From: Rhizobiaceae bacterium CPCC 101076
GTDB taxonomy: Bacteria; Pseudomonadota; Alphaproteobacteria; Rhizobiales; Methylopilaceae
NCBI GenBank assembly: GCA_003347645.1
Contig: QDFX01000005.1
Coordinates: 124,001 to 188,000, forward strand
DNA: 64,000 bases
Direction of reading: 5' to 3'
Part shown: positions 36,505 through 46,836 of the stretch, piece after piece
Layout of the letters: the number at the start of each line of letters is the position of its first letter
Position numbering within the stretch: position 1 is the first letter of the stretch
Made by a program: the position numbers and the translations under genes
The notes under the pieces: model-generated
The model's database searches: none
What the model was told of the DNA's origin: nothing
What the model saw: only the letters and a program-made list of their open reading frames with translations

Positions 36505-39414
36505 CTAGGCCCGTATCACGTCCTCAAGCACTGCCCGCACGCTTTTCTGCACGTCGAGCAGTTCGGCGTTTAGCGCAGGAAAATCGGGCGCGGCGGCCGC
36601 TCTCGCCAGAAGATTGGCGACGCCACGCGGCGGATCGGCGGGGTCGAACCTGCCGGTCAGGCAGAGCCGCAGGATTTGGGTCAGGTTGTGCTGGAGTATT
36701 GTCGCGCGGTTCAGCACTTCCCATTGCCCGTCGCTGAGCAGTCCGGCCTCGAGCGCATTCCGCAACACGGTCGCCGTCGACGTGCTGAGCAGGCCTGGAT
36801 GCTCGTGGGCGTGAACGAGCTGAAGATACTGGGCGATGAATTCGAGATCGATCAGCCCGCCCGCCGCGAACTTGATGTCCCACGGATTGCCGTCACCCTT
36901 CTCGGACGACAGCCGCTTGCGCATATCCGCGACATCGGCCGTCGTCTTTGCGAGATCGTGAGGCTGGGTAAGAACGTTGACGATCACCGTCTCGATCGTC
37001 TCCCGGAACTCGTGCGGGCCCGACACCGCACGGCCGCGCGTCAGCGCCATGTGTTCCCATGTCCACGCCTCGGAAATCTGGTAGTCGCTGAATGCCTTGA
37101 GCCGCGTCGCCAGCGGACCCGCTTTGCCCGACGGCCGCAGCCGAAGATCGACCTCGTAGAGCGTCCCCTCCGCCGTCGGTGCGGAGAGTGCCGCGATCAG
37201 GCGCTGGGTCAGGCGAGCGTAATATTGGCTCGGCGGGAGCCCGCGCGGCCCATCTGACACATCGGCATCGTCCGGATGCTCGTAGATCAGGATCACGTCG
37301 AGATCGGAAGCCGCGGTCATTTCGCGGCCGCCCAATTTGCCCATCGCCAGCACCGAGGATCGCCCGCCGGGCACGCGTCCGTGCGCCTGCGCCATTTCCT
37401 CTTCGGCTGCCTCATGAAGGCGCTCGATCAGCACATCGGCAAGGCGCGCGAACGCCCAGCCGGCCGCGTCGGCGCCGACGACACCCGACAGCACCCGCAT
37501 GCCGATCAGAACCCGCTGCTCCTGCCCGAAGATGCGGGCGCTGTCGAGAATGTCCTCGTAGGAGCGGGCATCTCGCAGCAAATGATCGAGCCGCGCCTTG
37601 AGCTCCTCTCGACTCGGCAAACGCGAGAAGAAGGCCGGTTCGAGAACGGCGTCGAGGACGTGCGGATGCTTGCCGACGATCTGCGCGATGCGAGGCGCGG
37701 TGCCGAGCGCGTCGGCGATCAGGCCCAGGAAGCCCGGATTGTTGCGCAGGATCGCGAAGAACTGGACGCCGCCCGAAAGCTGGCTGAGCACCCGGTCGAA
37801 GGACCTGAGCGCCCCATTTGGGTCCGACGTGTTCGCGAACGTGTCGAGTAGAGACGGCACGAGCTCGGTCAGAAGCTCGCGCGCTCTCGCCGAGCGTGTC
37901 GCGGGCACCCGCCCGTGATGCCAGCCTCGCACTAGCGACGAGACCTGTACGGGATCCTTGAACCCCATCGCTTGCAGGGTCCCGAGCGTCTCCTGGTCAT
38001 CCTCATCGCCGGTGAAGACGAGGCTCCCGGCAGCAACGTCGAGCGCCGGCGCATCCTCGAACAGCCGCGCGTAATGCCCCTGCACGATCTCGAGCTGCCT
38101 CCGAAGTTCGTCGGCAAAGGCATCGCGGTTCTCGAACCCGGCGAAGCGCGCGAAGTCCGCCATTTTCTGATCGTCGGACGGCAGTGAATGCGTCTGTTCG
38201 TCCCGCACCATCTGCAGCCGGTGCTCGATCGTCCGCAGGAAACGGTACGCGTGGACCAGTTCGTCCCGTGCCTTGTCGTCGATCCAGTTGAGATCGACCA
38301 GCCTGTCCAGCGTCTCCTCGGTCGAACGCGACCGTAAAGCGGGATTTCTGCCACCAGCTACAAGCTGTTGAGTTTGAACAAAAAATTCGATCTCACGGAT
38401 GCCGCCGCGGCCGAGCTTCACATTGTGCCCTTCAACCGCGATCACGCCGTGCCCGCGATGCACATGGATCTGCCGCTTCATCGCATGAACGTCGGCAATG
38501 GCGGCGTAATCGAGATATTTGCGCCAGATGAAGGGCGTCAGTTCCGCCAGGAATTCGTCGCCCGCCGCGATATCGCCGGCGCATGTCCGCGCCTTGATCA
38601 TCGCCGCGCGTTCCCAGTTCTGGCCGACGCTCTCATAATAGCTGAGAGCTGCCGCGGTCGAGATCGCCACCGCCGTCGAGCCGGGGTCCGGCCGCAGCCG
38701 GAGATCGGTCCGGAACACGTAACCGTCCTGGGTCCGCTCCTGCATGATTCGGACGAGACGCTGGACGATCTTCACGAAGAACTGCACCGGCTCGACATCG
38801 TCCGCCAGCGGCGCCGTATCCCGATCGAACAGGACGATCAGATCGATGTCGGAAGAATAGTTCAGTTCCCGCGCGCCGTGCTTGCCCATGGCCAGGACGA
38901 ACAGGCCGCAGCCCTTCTCCGGCTCGGCGGGATCGATCCTGATCTTTCCGCGCTCGGCTTCCGCCCGCAGCAGGAATGTCAGCGAGGACGAGATCGCGGT
39001 GTCAGCGAGGTCGGTCAGCGCGCCGGTCACTTCCGGCACGGTCCAGACCCGACCGAGATCGGCAAGGCCGGTCAGCAGCGCCATCTCCTGCTTCGCCTTG
39101 CGCAGGCGCCGCATCAATTCGGCTTCGTCGGCAACCCCCTCGGCGGCGCCGCGCGCTACGGCCAGTATGCGGTCGCGCGAACTTCCCGGCTCGTCATTCA
39201 GAAGACGCCGAAGCCGCTCGGGATCGGACGATGCCAATTGCCAGAGATAAGGAGAACCCTCCGCAACGCCGGCAAGCAGCGTCTCCGCCGGCGTACCGGG
39301 TTTCAGCAGATCGGCGAGTTCAGGATGGTCTTCGATCAGCCCGGCGGTCTTCGAACGGCCCGTCTCGCCCGAAAGCGGGCTCGGCCTCACTTCGCTGGCA
39401 AGCGAGCCGCTCAA
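36505..39414 (-). CDS. glnE: Bifunctional glutamine synthetase adenylyltransferase/deadenylyltransferase
   Basis: A 969-residue enzyme that attaches and removes AMP on glutamine synthetase in response to PII. It has two nucleotidyltransferase domains, each with a G-x(n)-SDxD motif: KHGARELNYSSDIDLIVLFD (first half) and KLGGREMTAASDLDVILIYE (second half). Helical linkers bearing the GlnD/PII-interaction-like segments follow each. The N-terminal part is the deadenylylation half, the C-terminal part the adenylylation half in characterised homologues. The start is a TTG overlapping the stop of the upstream histidine kinase (TTGA). Length and synteny are normal for rhizobia. Confidence 0.95.
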   Translation of the reverse strand: MSGSLASEVRPSPLSGETGRSKTAGLIEDHPELADLLKPGTPAETLLAGVAEGSPYLWQLASSDPERLRRLLNDEPGSSRDRILAVARGAAEGVADEAELMRRLRKAKQEMALLTGLADLGRVWTVPEVTGALTDLADTAISSSLTFLLRAEAERGKIRIDPAEPEKGCGLFVLAMGKHGARELNYSSDIDLIVLFDRDTAPLADDVEPVQFFVKIVQRLVRIMQERTQDGYVFRTDLRLRPDPGSTAVAISTAAALSYYESVGQNWERAAMIKARTCAGDIAAGDEFLAELTPFIWRKYLDYAAIADVHAMKRQIHVHRGHGVIAVEGHNVKLGRGGIREIEFFVQTQQLVAGGRNPALRSRSTEETLDRLVDLNWIDDKARDELVHAYRFLRTIEHRLQMVRDEQTHSLPSDDQKMADFARFAGFENRDAFADELRRQLEIVQGHYARLFEDAPALDVAAGSLVFTGDEDDQETLGTLQAMGFKDPVQVSSLVRGWHHGRVPATRSARARELLTELVPSLLDTFANTSDPNGALRSFDRVLSQLSGGVQFFAILRNNPGFLGLIADALGTAPRIAQIVGKHPHVLDAVLEPAFFSRLPSREELKARLDHLLRDARSYEDILDSARIFGQEQRVLIGMRVLSGVVGADAAGWAFARLADVLIERLHEAAEEEMAQAHGRVPGGRSSVLAMGKLGGREMTAASDLDVILIYEHPDDADVSDGPRGLPPSQYYARLTQRLIAALSAPTAEGTLYEVDLRLRPSGKAGPLATRLKAFSDYQISEAWTWEHMALTRGRAVSGPHEFRETIETVIVNVLTQPHDLAKTTADVADMRKRLSSEKGDGNPWDIKFAAGGLIDLEFIAQYLQLVHAHEHPGLLSTSTATVLRNALEAGLLSDGQWEVLNRATILQHNLTQILRLCLTGRFDPADPPRGVANLLARAAAAPDFPALNAELLDVQKSVRAVLEDVIRA

Positions 39415-40808
39415 GCAGCACCATTGTCGGTCAGGCGCGGCAATTCCATCGTCACCCGCAAACCGGGGCGGTTGTCGGAAAGAACGAGCTTGCCGCCGTG
39501 CTGGATCGCAACCGCATTGGCGAGGCTGAGTCCCAGCCCCGAGCCGGGCCGCGACCGGCTCGATTCAAGCCGCACGAAACGCTCGAGCGCACGCTCGCGG
39601 TCCTCCGCCGGAATTCCGGGGCCGCGATCGGCTACAATAAACCTCACCACGTTCCGCTCGCCCTCCACCGCAACCTCGACCGGCCCACCCTTTCCGTCGT
39701 CGCCCGTCGAATACTTCAACGCATTGTCGACGAGGTTGGCCAGCGCCTGGCCGAGCAATTCGCGATTGCCGCGCACCCTGGCACCGGCCACCGCACTCAC
39801 TTTCAGCTCGACTTCGGCGTCCTCGGCCAACGGCTCGTAAAGCTCCGCCACGCTCTCGATCAGTTCCGCCGCATCGACCGGCGCCATGATGTCGACCGCT
39901 GTATCGGATTCGGTGCGCGCGATCAGCAGCATGGTGTTGAACGTGCGGATCAGGTCGTCGGATTCGTCGATCACCTGGTCGAGTGTTGCGCGGAACTCCT
40001 CCTCGGTCTTCGCCGTGCGCAGCGCCTCCTCCGCGCGATTCCTCAAGCGGGTGAGCGGTGTCTTGAGATCGTGGGCGACATTGTCGGTCACCTGCCGGAG
40101 TTCGACCATCAAACCGCCTATCCTGTCGAGCATCTGGTTGGTCGCGGTCGCCAGCCGGTCGAACTCGTCGCCCGTGCCCGCCATCGGCAGGCGCCGCGAC
40201 AGATTGCCGGCCATGATCGTGCGGCTGGTTTCCGTCATCTCGTCGAGGCGGACGAGAACGCGGCGGGCGACGACGAGGCCGCCCGCAAGCCCGACCAGGG
40301 TCACGAGCGCCAGCCCGCCGAGGATCTGTCCCGCCAGCACCTCGGCGAAACGCCGGCGCTCGGCCAGATCGCGGCCGACGAGAAGCCGGAAACCGTTCGG
40401 CAGCACGCTCACCTTCACATGCGCGGACGCGTTCGATCGCTGATCATTCAAGGGACCGTATTCGGTCTCGCGGGATCCCGTCTTGTCGATGATGCCGGGA
40501 GGCAGGGAGCCGATATTGCCGATCAGCGGCTCGCCGTTCGGAGCCGTGACGAGATAGAGAAACGAGCCGGGCTGTCGGGCCCGCGCCTCGATATCGCGCA
40601 GAAGCCCGAGAAAGCCCGAGGAGTCGTAGCGGGTGATGAGATTCGAGGTCTCGGCGTCCACCGTCGAGGCGATCTGCGCCTGAATCACGCGGCCCGACTG
40701 CCAGACGACGTAACCCAGACCCAGCACCGCCGCGACCACGAACACGGCAAGCAGGCCGGCGGCGAGCTTGAACGCGGTGGTTCGGAACAGCTTACCGAGC
40801 GCCGTCAC
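39411..40808 (-). CDS. HAMP-domain sensor histidine kinase (partner of the 40792-41472 regulator)
   Basis: A 465-residue kinase with an N-terminal helix (LAAGLLAVFVVAAVLGLGYV), a periplasmic domain of about 125 residues, a second helix (ILGGLALVTLVGLAGGLVV), HAMP (about 185-240), H-box QVTDNVAHDLKTPLTRLRNR, N-box LANLVDNALKYST, G1 VADRGPGIPAEDRERALERF and G2 GSGLGLSLANAVA. The operon RR-HK-glnE runs on the minus strand; the start overlaps the regulator by 17 bases and the stop overlaps the glnE start. This degP-RR-HK-glnE order is conserved in rhizobia; the signal is unknown. Confidence 0.93.
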   Translation of the reverse strand: MTALGKLFRTTAFKLAAGLLAVFVVAAVLGLGYVVWQSGRVIQAQIASTVDAETSNLITRYDSSGFLGLLRDIEARARQPGSFLYLVTAPNGEPLIGNIGSLPPGIIDKTGSRETEYGPLNDQRSNASAHVKVSVLPNGFRLLVGRDLAERRRFAEVLAGQILGGLALVTLVGLAGGLVVARRVLVRLDEMTETSRTIMAGNLSRRLPMAGTGDEFDRLATATNQMLDRIGGLMVELRQVTDNVAHDLKTPLTRLRNRAEEALRTAKTEEEFRATLDQVIDESDDLIRTFNTMLLIARTESDTAVDIMAPVDAAELIESVAELYEPLAEDAEVELKVSAVAGARVRGNRELLGQALANLVDNALKYSTGDDGKGGPVEVAVEGERNVVRFIVADRGPGIPAEDRERALERFVRLESSRSRPGSGLGLSLANAVAIQHGGKLVLSDNRPGLRVTMELPRLTDNGAA

Positions 40809-41472
40809 GGATCATGTATCCGGCGCCGCGCACCGTGTGCAGCAGCGGCCTGTCGAAGCCCTTGTCGATCTTTGAGCGCAGCCGCGAGACATGGACGTCG
40901 ATGACGTTGGTCTGCGGGTCGAAGTGATAATCCCAGACATTCTCGAGCAGCATGGTGCGTGTCACCACCTGCCCGGCATGACGCATCAGATATTCGAGCA
41001 GCCGGAATTCGCGCGCCTGCAGCACGATGTCCTTGCCGCCGCGCTTTACGCTGTGCGCCAGTCGGTCGAGTTCGAGATCGCCGACCCGGTATACGGTCTC
41101 GGTCGCCGCAGTCGCGGGTCGCCGTCCGAGCGCCTCGATCCGCGCGAGGAGTTCGGTGAAGGCATACGGTTTCGGAAGATAGTCGTCGCCACCCGCGCGA
41201 AGGCCCACGACGCGATCGTCAACCTGTCCGAGGGCCGAGAGGATCAGGGCCGGCGTCTGCAGGCCATTCTTGCGCAATCGCCCGATCATCGACAGGCCGT
41301 CGAGCTTCGGCAGCATGCGGTCGACGACCAGCACGTCGTAATTGCCGTCGCCGGCCATGACCTGGCCAAGCTCGCCGTCGGCGGCGTGGTCGGCAACGTG
41401 ACCGGCCTCCCGCAACGCCCTTACGAGATAGGCGGCGGCGTCCTTGTCATCTTCGACGAGAAGAATGCGCAT
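40792..41472 (-). CDS. OmpR-family response regulator
   Basis: A 226-residue regulator. The receiver domain (1-115) has the acidic pair EDD (7-9), phospho-acceptor Asp51 in VVDRMLPKLDG, the switch Ser in ILSALG and Lys in YLPKPY. The winged-helix DNA-binding domain (about 130-222) contains LDRLAHSVKRGGKDIVLQAR, EFRLLEYLMRHAGQVVTRTM and the recognition helix NVIDVHVSRLRSKID. It is encoded immediately before its kinase and 70 bases after degP on the same strand, so DegP may be part of its regulon. Confidence 0.94.
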   Translation of the reverse strand: MRILLVEDDKDAAAYLVRALREAGHVADHAADGELGQVMAGDGNYDVLVVDRMLPKLDGLSMIGRLRKNGLQTPALILSALGQVDDRVVGLRAGGDDYLPKPYAFTELLARIEALGRRPATAATETVYRVGDLELDRLAHSVKRGGKDIVLQAREFRLLEYLMRHAGQVVTRTMLLENVWDYHFDPQTNVIDVHVSRLRSKIDKGFDRPLLHTVRGAGYMIRDGAR

Positions 41473-41542
41473 AGCGCTTCATACACGAAGGGTGTCCGCC
41501 GCTGGAAGGTCGGCGGACACCCCGGTTGTCGAGAGGCCGAGA

Positions 41543-43111
41543 TCAGCCCTTCTTGGTGGGGATCGCGACGTAGCGGGTGTTCTGGCCCGACTTCACGCGA
41601 AGCAGAACCGAACGCGTACCCTTGTCGCGAGCCTTGTTGACCGCGTCACCGACCTCGCGCGGCGTCGACACCTTGGTGCCGGCCACCTCGAGAATGGTGT
41701 CGCCCTGCTTCAGCTTGTCCGCGAGCGGACCACCCTCGTCGACATCGGCCACGGTCACGCCGTCGCCGTCATCGGAGCGCTGGAGCTGGACGCCGAGATC
41801 GGCCAGCGAGGTCGGCTTCACCTGCTCCTGCTGGGCATCATCGTCGTCATTGCTCGCCTGCTTCGGCTCGTCCGGCAGGGTGCCGAGCTCGACCGAGATC
41901 GTCTTCTCGCCGCCATCGCGCCAGACCTTCAGGTCCGCCTTCGAACCCGGCTTCATGCCGGCGATCGTACGGGACAGCTCCTTCGCGTCCTCGATATCCT
42001 TGCCGTTGACCTGCTGGATCACGTCGCCCGCCTTGATGCCGGCCTTGGTGCCGGGGCTGCCCGGCTGCGGCTCGACGACCATGGCGCCGCGGCCTTCCTT
42101 GAGGCCGACGGATTCGGCGATGTCGTCCGTCACCGGCTGGATCTGGACGCCGAGCCAGCCGCGCGTCACCGCGCCGTTGGTGCGGAGATCGTTGATGACG
42201 TTCTGCGCGACTTCCGACGGCACGGCGAAGGCGATGCCGACATTGCCGCCCGACGGCGAGTAGATCGCGGTGTTCACGCCGACCACTTCGCCCTTCAGGT
42301 TGAAGGTCGGGCCGCCGGAATTGCCACGGTTCACCGCCGCGTCGATCTGCAGGAAGTCGTCATACGGACCCGCGCCGATATCGCGGCCACGAGCCGAAAC
42401 GATGCCCGCCGTCACCGAGCCGCCGAGACCGAACGGATTGCCGATCGCGACGACCCAGTCGCCGACGCGCGGCGAACCGGTGCCGAACGAGACGAACTTG
42501 TGGTCCTTGACCGCGTCGGTCTTCAGCAGAGCGAGGTCGGTGCGCGGATCGGTGCCGATCACCTTGGCCGACAAGGTCTTGCCGTCATCGGTCACCACCT
42601 CGACCTCGGTCGCGTTCTCTACCACGTGGTTGTTCGTCACGATGTAGCCGTCAGCCGTGATGAAGAAGCCCGATCCCTGCGCCGCGCCATACTGGTGGCC
42701 ACGGCGTCCCTGCGGGCCCTGACCGTCGCCGCCGTCCGGACGCAGGCCGTATTCGTCGAAGAAGCGGCGGAGCGGATGGCCTTCCGGCAGGTCCTTGAAG
42801 AAGCCCGGGAGCTGGTTGTTCTGCGCTACCGGCGTATCGGTCTTCACGCGGACAGACACCACCGCCGGCTTCACCGTCTCGACGATGTTGGCGAACGAAA
42901 TCTGATCCTGCTGCGGAGAAGTCTGCTGCAGGTTGTTCTCGCGGCTGAGATTCTGGACCTGGGTGATCTGCGCCGAGGCCGGCTGCGTGCCGGCGAAGAA
43001 GGTCTCGCCGGCGATGAAGCCGGTGATGCCGAGCGCGACCGCCGAACCGAGAAGCACGCTCTTGTAGCGGGTCAGGCCGGAGCGCTTGGCGCTGTTGTCG
43101 TCAGTCTGCAT
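41543..43111 (-). CDS. degP: Periplasmic serine protease DegP/HtrA (Do family)
   Basis: A 522-residue trypsin-like protease-chaperone for misfolded envelope proteins. The N-terminal anchor/signal is SVLLGSAVALGITGFIAGET followed by an ASAQ site. The catalytic triad is His in YIVTNNHVVENA, Asp in DPRTDLALLK and Ser in AAVNRGNSGGPTFN. Two PDZ domains follow: residues about 300-390 (VTRGWLGVQIQPVTDDIAES) and 430-520. Gln/Asn-rich linkers (ENNLQQTSPQQDQ) lie before the protease. It is located upstream of the RR-HK-glnE operon as in other rhizobia. Confidence 0.96.
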   Translation of the reverse strand: MQTDDNSAKRSGLTRYKSVLLGSAVALGITGFIAGETFFAGTQPASAQITQVQNLSRENNLQQTSPQQDQISFANIVETVKPAVVSVRVKTDTPVAQNNQLPGFFKDLPEGHPLRRFFDEYGLRPDGGDGQGPQGRRGHQYGAAQGSGFFITADGYIVTNNHVVENATEVEVVTDDGKTLSAKVIGTDPRTDLALLKTDAVKDHKFVSFGTGSPRVGDWVVAIGNPFGLGGSVTAGIVSARGRDIGAGPYDDFLQIDAAVNRGNSGGPTFNLKGEVVGVNTAIYSPSGGNVGIAFAVPSEVAQNVINDLRTNGAVTRGWLGVQIQPVTDDIAESVGLKEGRGAMVVEPQPGSPGTKAGIKAGDVIQQVNGKDIEDAKELSRTIAGMKPGSKADLKVWRDGGEKTISVELGTLPDEPKQASNDDDDAQQEQVKPTSLADLGVQLQRSDDGDGVTVADVDEGGPLADKLKQGDTILEVAGTKVSTPREVGDAVNKARDKGTRSVLLRVKSGQNTRYVAIPTKKG

Positions 43112-43421
43112 GGATACGTTCCTCTACGAAATTTCGGGCGGGTTCTGACCGCTTCGTCGAGGAAGATGGTGCGGACCGCCTTACCGCTCCATGTCGTCCG
43201 CATGAAATGTTCGTAAGGTTTGGACAAATCGCACCTGTCTCGGGAGTTCTCGGGCGTTTCCTGCCTTCGGGCGCTCTTCGCTTCCTCGGTCTCGATCGAC
43301 CGGCCCAACGGGCGAAACTGGTTCGTCTGTCGACAACGTGACGGCGGGTCGCTGGAAAGCGCACTTCGGAGCGCCACGATGAATAAGGATCGCTCGGGGG
43401 CTCTGATTAGGGGAGGCTTTG
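43112..43421. other. Intergenic region between divergent degP and cupin-like genes
   Basis: About 310 bases hold the divergent promoters. No RNA gene, repeat or recognised operator is visible; short ORFs here lack ribosome binding sites and are not supported. Confidence 0.6.
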
Positions 43422-43829
43422 ATGTCAGACTTAGATCGCCGCTCAGCAATCACGCTTGGTCTCGCGGGTGTGTCCGGTATCCTTGCCGGTGCCGCTGCCG
43501 CGCAGACATACGCGCCAACGGAGGGCAAGGAATTGGCCCCCGGCGTTCGGCAAGTGGACCTTGGCGAGGTAGAAGCCCACCTGCCCACGTACAAAAGTGT
43601 GAAGTTGAGAGACATTGTCTTCCAGCCCGGAGCCAAGCTCTCCGTCCGCGAGATGTCTAATGACATGGTCTGCCACATGACCGAGGGCGAGCTCAGGATC
43701 AAGCAGGGAGATCATGACTTCACCGTCAAGAAGAACGATGTCTACGCCTGCACGACAGGCATCTCCGAAGAAGACGTCGCCGGGAGCACAGTGGCAATCA
43801 TGCGAGTCATCGACCTCCTGCCCAGTTAA
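43422..43829 (+). CDS. Small secreted cupin-like protein
   Basis: A 135-residue protein. The ATG at 43422 follows GGGGAGGC; a TTG one codon earlier also fits. The N-terminus has a twin-arginine-like signal (DRRSAITLGLAG) with cleavage after AAAAQ. The mature part is predominantly beta: VKLRDIVFQPGAKLSVREMS, MVCHMTEGELRIKQGDHDFT and VKKNDVYACTTGISEED, resembling one half of a cupin barrel with a Gly at turn (FQPGAK), although the usual two His ligands are reduced to the MVCH residue. The role is unknown. It lies alone on the plus strand between degP and ccmH. Confidence 0.75.
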   Translation: MSDLDRRSAITLGLAGVSGILAGAAAAQTYAPTEGKELAPGVRQVDLGEVEAHLPTYKSVKLRDIVFQPGAKLSVREMSNDMVCHMTEGELRIKQGDHDFTVKKNDVYACTTGISEEDVAGSTVAIMRVIDLLPS

Positions 43830-43958
43830 TCGAGGCTAGGCAGCGCCAGTCAGCCGCGGCTGAGACTGAACGCCGAGCCCTTGGCGGCGCCAACATGCGC
43901 TTAACAGTTTGAGTATGAAACAGAATCGACGATTCTTGGCCCGACATGCTAACTGTCG

Positions 43959-44420
43959 TTATCCAGCATCGTTCGCCTTCAGGGCCTCCAGTCGGCGCTT
44001 CTCGTCTTCGCTCAAAGTCTGATCCGCCACGGCGTTCCGCCGACGGAAATTCAACACGACCGCGAAGCCACCGATCACTAACACCAGCACCGGCACCGCC
44101 CAGAGCAATGCGGTCTGTTCGTTAAGCCTCGGCTTCAGCAGGACGAAGTCGCCATAGCGCGCGACCAGGAAGTCCTTGATTGCGTCGGGGCTGTCTCCGG
44201 CAGCCACCCGTTCCCGCACCAGAATGCGGAGATCCTTCGCGAGCGGCGCGTCGGAATCAAGGATCGACTGGTTCTGGCAGACCATGCAGCGAAGCTCGGA
44301 GAACAGTGCCTCGGCCTTCGCCTCCTGAGTCGCGTCGGGCAATTGTTCGCCCGGGTCCATCGCCAGAGCAGGACCCGCGATAAACAGCAGTATGGCGAGC
44401 AGCGCCGCGCGCACAATCAT
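43959..44420 (-). CDS. ccmH: Cytochrome c maturation protein CcmH (CycL)
   Basis: A 153-residue thioredox-active apocytochrome c reductase subunit of the heme lyase complex. The signal peptide is [20 protein letters not shown], the redox motif is SELRCMVCQNQ (CxxC), and a C-terminal membrane helix is ALLWAVPVLVLVIGGFAVVL. The start at 44420 overlaps the ccmF stop (ATGA); the open frame continues upstream as a shadow of ccmF. It is the last gene of the ccmI-ccmE-ccmF-ccmH operon (cycHJKL of rhizobia). Confidence 0.95.
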   Translation of the reverse strand: MIVRAALLAILLFIAGPALAMDPGEQLPDATQEAKAEALFSELRCMVCQNQSILDSDAPLAKDLRILVRERVAAGDSPDAIKDFLVARYGDFVLLKPRLNEQTALLWAVPVLVLVIGGFAVVLNFRRRNAVADQTLSEDEKRRLEALKANDAG

Positions 44421-46402
44421 TCCGCCGGAACGGCCACTGCCGCCCGCCGCGCCGGCCTCGGCGCGCCCACGCGGTAGCGCCGGTCGGTCAGGGACAGCAT
44501 CCCGCCGAACGCCATCAGCACCGGCCCAAGCCAGATCAGGAGCACGAGCGGCTTCCACTGCGCCCGCACCGCTACGGCCGAGCCATCCGGCGCGACTTCG
44601 CCGAGAGAAACGTAGAGCTGCGAGAAACCGAAGGTCGCGAGCGCCGCTTCCGTGGTCGTCATCTGCCGCGTCCGGAACGTGCGCTTGGCAGGCTCCATCA
44701 TGGTCTGCACCAGCCCGTCCTTCCGCACCGCGAAGCGCGCGACCACGTCCTGGTGGTTCGGCGCCTCCCGCAGGAAGATGTCGTCAAGCGTCAGAGAACG
44801 GCCGGCGATCTCGATCGGCTTTCCCTTGCCGACCATGTCGATATGCTCCTCGCTCCAGGCCGTCGCGGCGACAATGCCAAGGAGCGCCACGCCAAGTCCC
44901 GCATGCGCGAGCGCCCCGCCCCAGGCCGAACGTGGGAGGCCGGAGGCGCGGCGAAGCGAATTGCCGAGGGGAACGCGGAACAGCGCGGTGCGCTCGACGA
45001 GTTCAGCGAACGAGCCGACGATGACGAAGATCGCCAGCCCCGCGACCGGCGCCGCCAGAACCGATCCCTGCCCCGCCATGAACGCCGCTGCGGCTGCCGC
45101 AAGCGCCGCCAGTCCGGCGGCGATCCACAGTCGCTGCACCGCCCAGACGAGATCGCCGCGCTTCCAGGCCAGCAGAGGTCCGAACGGCACGGCGCATAGC
45201 AGCGCCACCGCGAGCGGCCCGAAGGTCGCGTTGAAGTAAGGCGCGCCGACCGAAATCTTGTTGCCGTTCAGTGCCTCGAGCGCGAGCGGATAGAGCGTTC
45301 CAACAAGCACCGTCGCGGTCGCCGCCGTCAGCAGGAGATTGTTGAGGACGAGAGCACCTTCCCGCGACACCGGCGCGAACAGTCCGCCCTGCTTCAGGTC
45401 CCTCGCCCGAAGCGCGAACAGGGCGAGCGACCCGCCGACGAAGACGGCGAGGATGATGAGGATGAAAAGCCCGCGCATCGGATCGACGGCGAAGGCATGG
45501 ACCGAGGTCAGAACGCCGGAGCGGACGAGGAACGTGCCGAGAAGGGACAGCGAGAAGGTCAGGATGGCGAGCAGCACCGTCCAGACCTTCAGCGCCTCGC
45601 GCTTCTCCATCACCAGCGCCGAATGCAGCAGCGCCGTTCCGGCAAGCCAGGGCATCAGCGAGGCATTCTCGACCGGGTCCCAGAACCAGAACCCGCCCCA
45701 GCCGAGCTCGTAATAGGCCCAGTAGGAGCCCATCGCGATGCCGAGCGTGAGGAACAGCCAGGCCGTCAGCGTCCACGGTCGCACCCATCGCGCCCAGGCC
45801 GCATCGATCCGGCCCTCGATCAGCGCGGCCACCGCGAACGAAAAGGCGACCGAGAAGCCGACATAGCCGACATAGAGAAGCGGCGGATGGATCGCGAGAC
45901 CGGGATCCTGCAGCAGCGGGTTGAGGTCCTTGCCCTCGAATGGCGCGGGATCGACGCGAGCGAACGGGTTGGAGGCGATCAGGAGAAACAGCAGGAACGC
46001 CGTCGCGATCCACGCCTGCACCGCCAGCACATTGGCCTTCAGCGTCCTCGGCAGGTTACCGCCGAACAGCGAAACGGCCGCGCCGACGAGAACGAGGATG
46101 AGGACCCAGAGCAGCATCGAGCCCTCATGATTTCCCCAGACGCCGCTGATCTTGTAGATGAGCGGCTTCGCCGAATGCGAATTGTCGACGACGTTGACGA
46201 CCGAGAAATCGGACGAGACATAGGCCGCCGTCAGCGCGCCGAAGGCGAGGCTGACGAAGGCAAGCTGCCCGATCGCCGTGCCGTCGGCGGTGCTCATCAG
46301 GACATTGTCGTTCCGCCTCGCACCCCAGAGCGGCACCACGCTCTGGATCAGCGCCAGAGCCAGCGCCAGGACGAGGGCGAAATGTCCGGCCTCGGCGATC
46401 AC
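44417..46402 (-). CDS. ccmF: Heme lyase CcmF (CycK)
   Basis: A 661-residue membrane protein with about 15 helices that attaches heme to apocytochrome c. The tryptophan-rich heme-handling segment is [20 protein letters not shown], with conserved flanking His residues ([29 protein letters not shown]) and [16 protein letters not shown]. It starts with GTG overlapping the ccmE stop and ends overlapping ccmH. Length is standard. Confidence 0.96.
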   Translation of the reverse strand: MIAEAGHFALVLALALALIQSVVPLWGARRNDNVLMSTADGTAIGQLAFVSLAFGALTAAYVSSDFSVVNVVDNSHSAKPLIYKISGVWGNHEGSMLLWVLILVLVGAAVSLFGGNLPRTLKANVLAVQAWIATAFLLFLLIASNPFARVDPAPFEGKDLNPLLQDPGLAIHPPLLYVGYVGFSVAFSFAVAALIEGRIDAAWARWVRPWTLTAWLFLTLGIAMGSYWAYYELGWGGFWFWDPVENASLMPWLAGTALLHSALVMEKREALKVWTVLLAILTFSLSLLGTFLVRSGVLTSVHAFAVDPMRGLFILIILAVFVGGSLALFALRARDLKQGGLFAPVSREGALVLNNLLLTAATATVLVGTLYPLALEALNGNKISVGAPYFNATFGPLAVALLCAVPFGPLLAWKRGDLVWAVQRLWIAAGLAALAAAAAAFMAGQGSVLAAPVAGLAIFVIVGSFAELVERTALFRVPLGNSLRRASGLPRSAWGGALAHAGLGVALLGIVAATAWSEEHIDMVGKGKPIEIAGRSLTLDDIFLREAPNHQDVVARFAVRKDGLVQTMMEPAKRTFRTRQMTTTEAALATFGFSQLYVSLGEVAPDGSAVAVRAQWKPLVLLIWLGPVLMAFGGMLSLTDRRYRVGAPRPARRAAVAVPAE

Positions 46403-46836
46403 GAGCCCGGCCCCTTCCAGGTACCGTTGGCCTTCAGCGCGTCGGCCACCTCTTTCGGCATATAGCTCTCGTCGTGCTTGGCCAGCACGCTGTCGGCCTT
46501 GAACGTGCCGTCGGCGGCAAGCGTGCCCTCGACAACGACGCCCTGCTTCTCCCGGAAGAGATCGGGGAGCAGCCCGGTATAGTTCACCGTCACGGCCTTG
46601 CTGCCGTCGGTCACGCCGAAGCGCACATTGGCGCCTTCGCGCAGAACGCTGCCCTCGGCCACCAGCCCGCCGAGCCGAAGCCTCGTGCCGGGAGCCGGCG
46701 GATGCTCGACCACCTGCGTCGGCCCGGTGAAGAAGACGATGGTGTCGTTCAGCGCCGACAGGACGAGCCCCATCGCGATCGCCAGCACGACGCCGGCAAC
46801 CCCGATCAGGACAAGTCGTCTTCCCTTGCGCGTCAC
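46399..46836 (-). CDS. ccmE: Heme chaperone CcmE (CycJ)
   Basis: A 145-residue membrane-anchored periplasmic chaperone that carries heme covalently to CcmF. The anchor helix is [20 protein letters not shown], the OB-fold has [20 protein letters not shown] and [20 protein letters not shown], and the heme-binding His lies in [10 protein letters not shown]. It starts with GTG inside the ccmI stop (GTGA) and ends inside the ccmF start. Confidence 0.95.
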   Translation of the reverse strand: MTRKGRRLVLIGVAGVVLAIAMGLVLSALNDTIVFFTGPTQVVEHPPAPGTRLRLGGLVAEGSVLREGANVRFGVTDGSKAVTVNYTGLLPDLFREKQGVVVEGTLAADGTFKADSVLAKHDESYMPKEVADALKANGTWKGPGS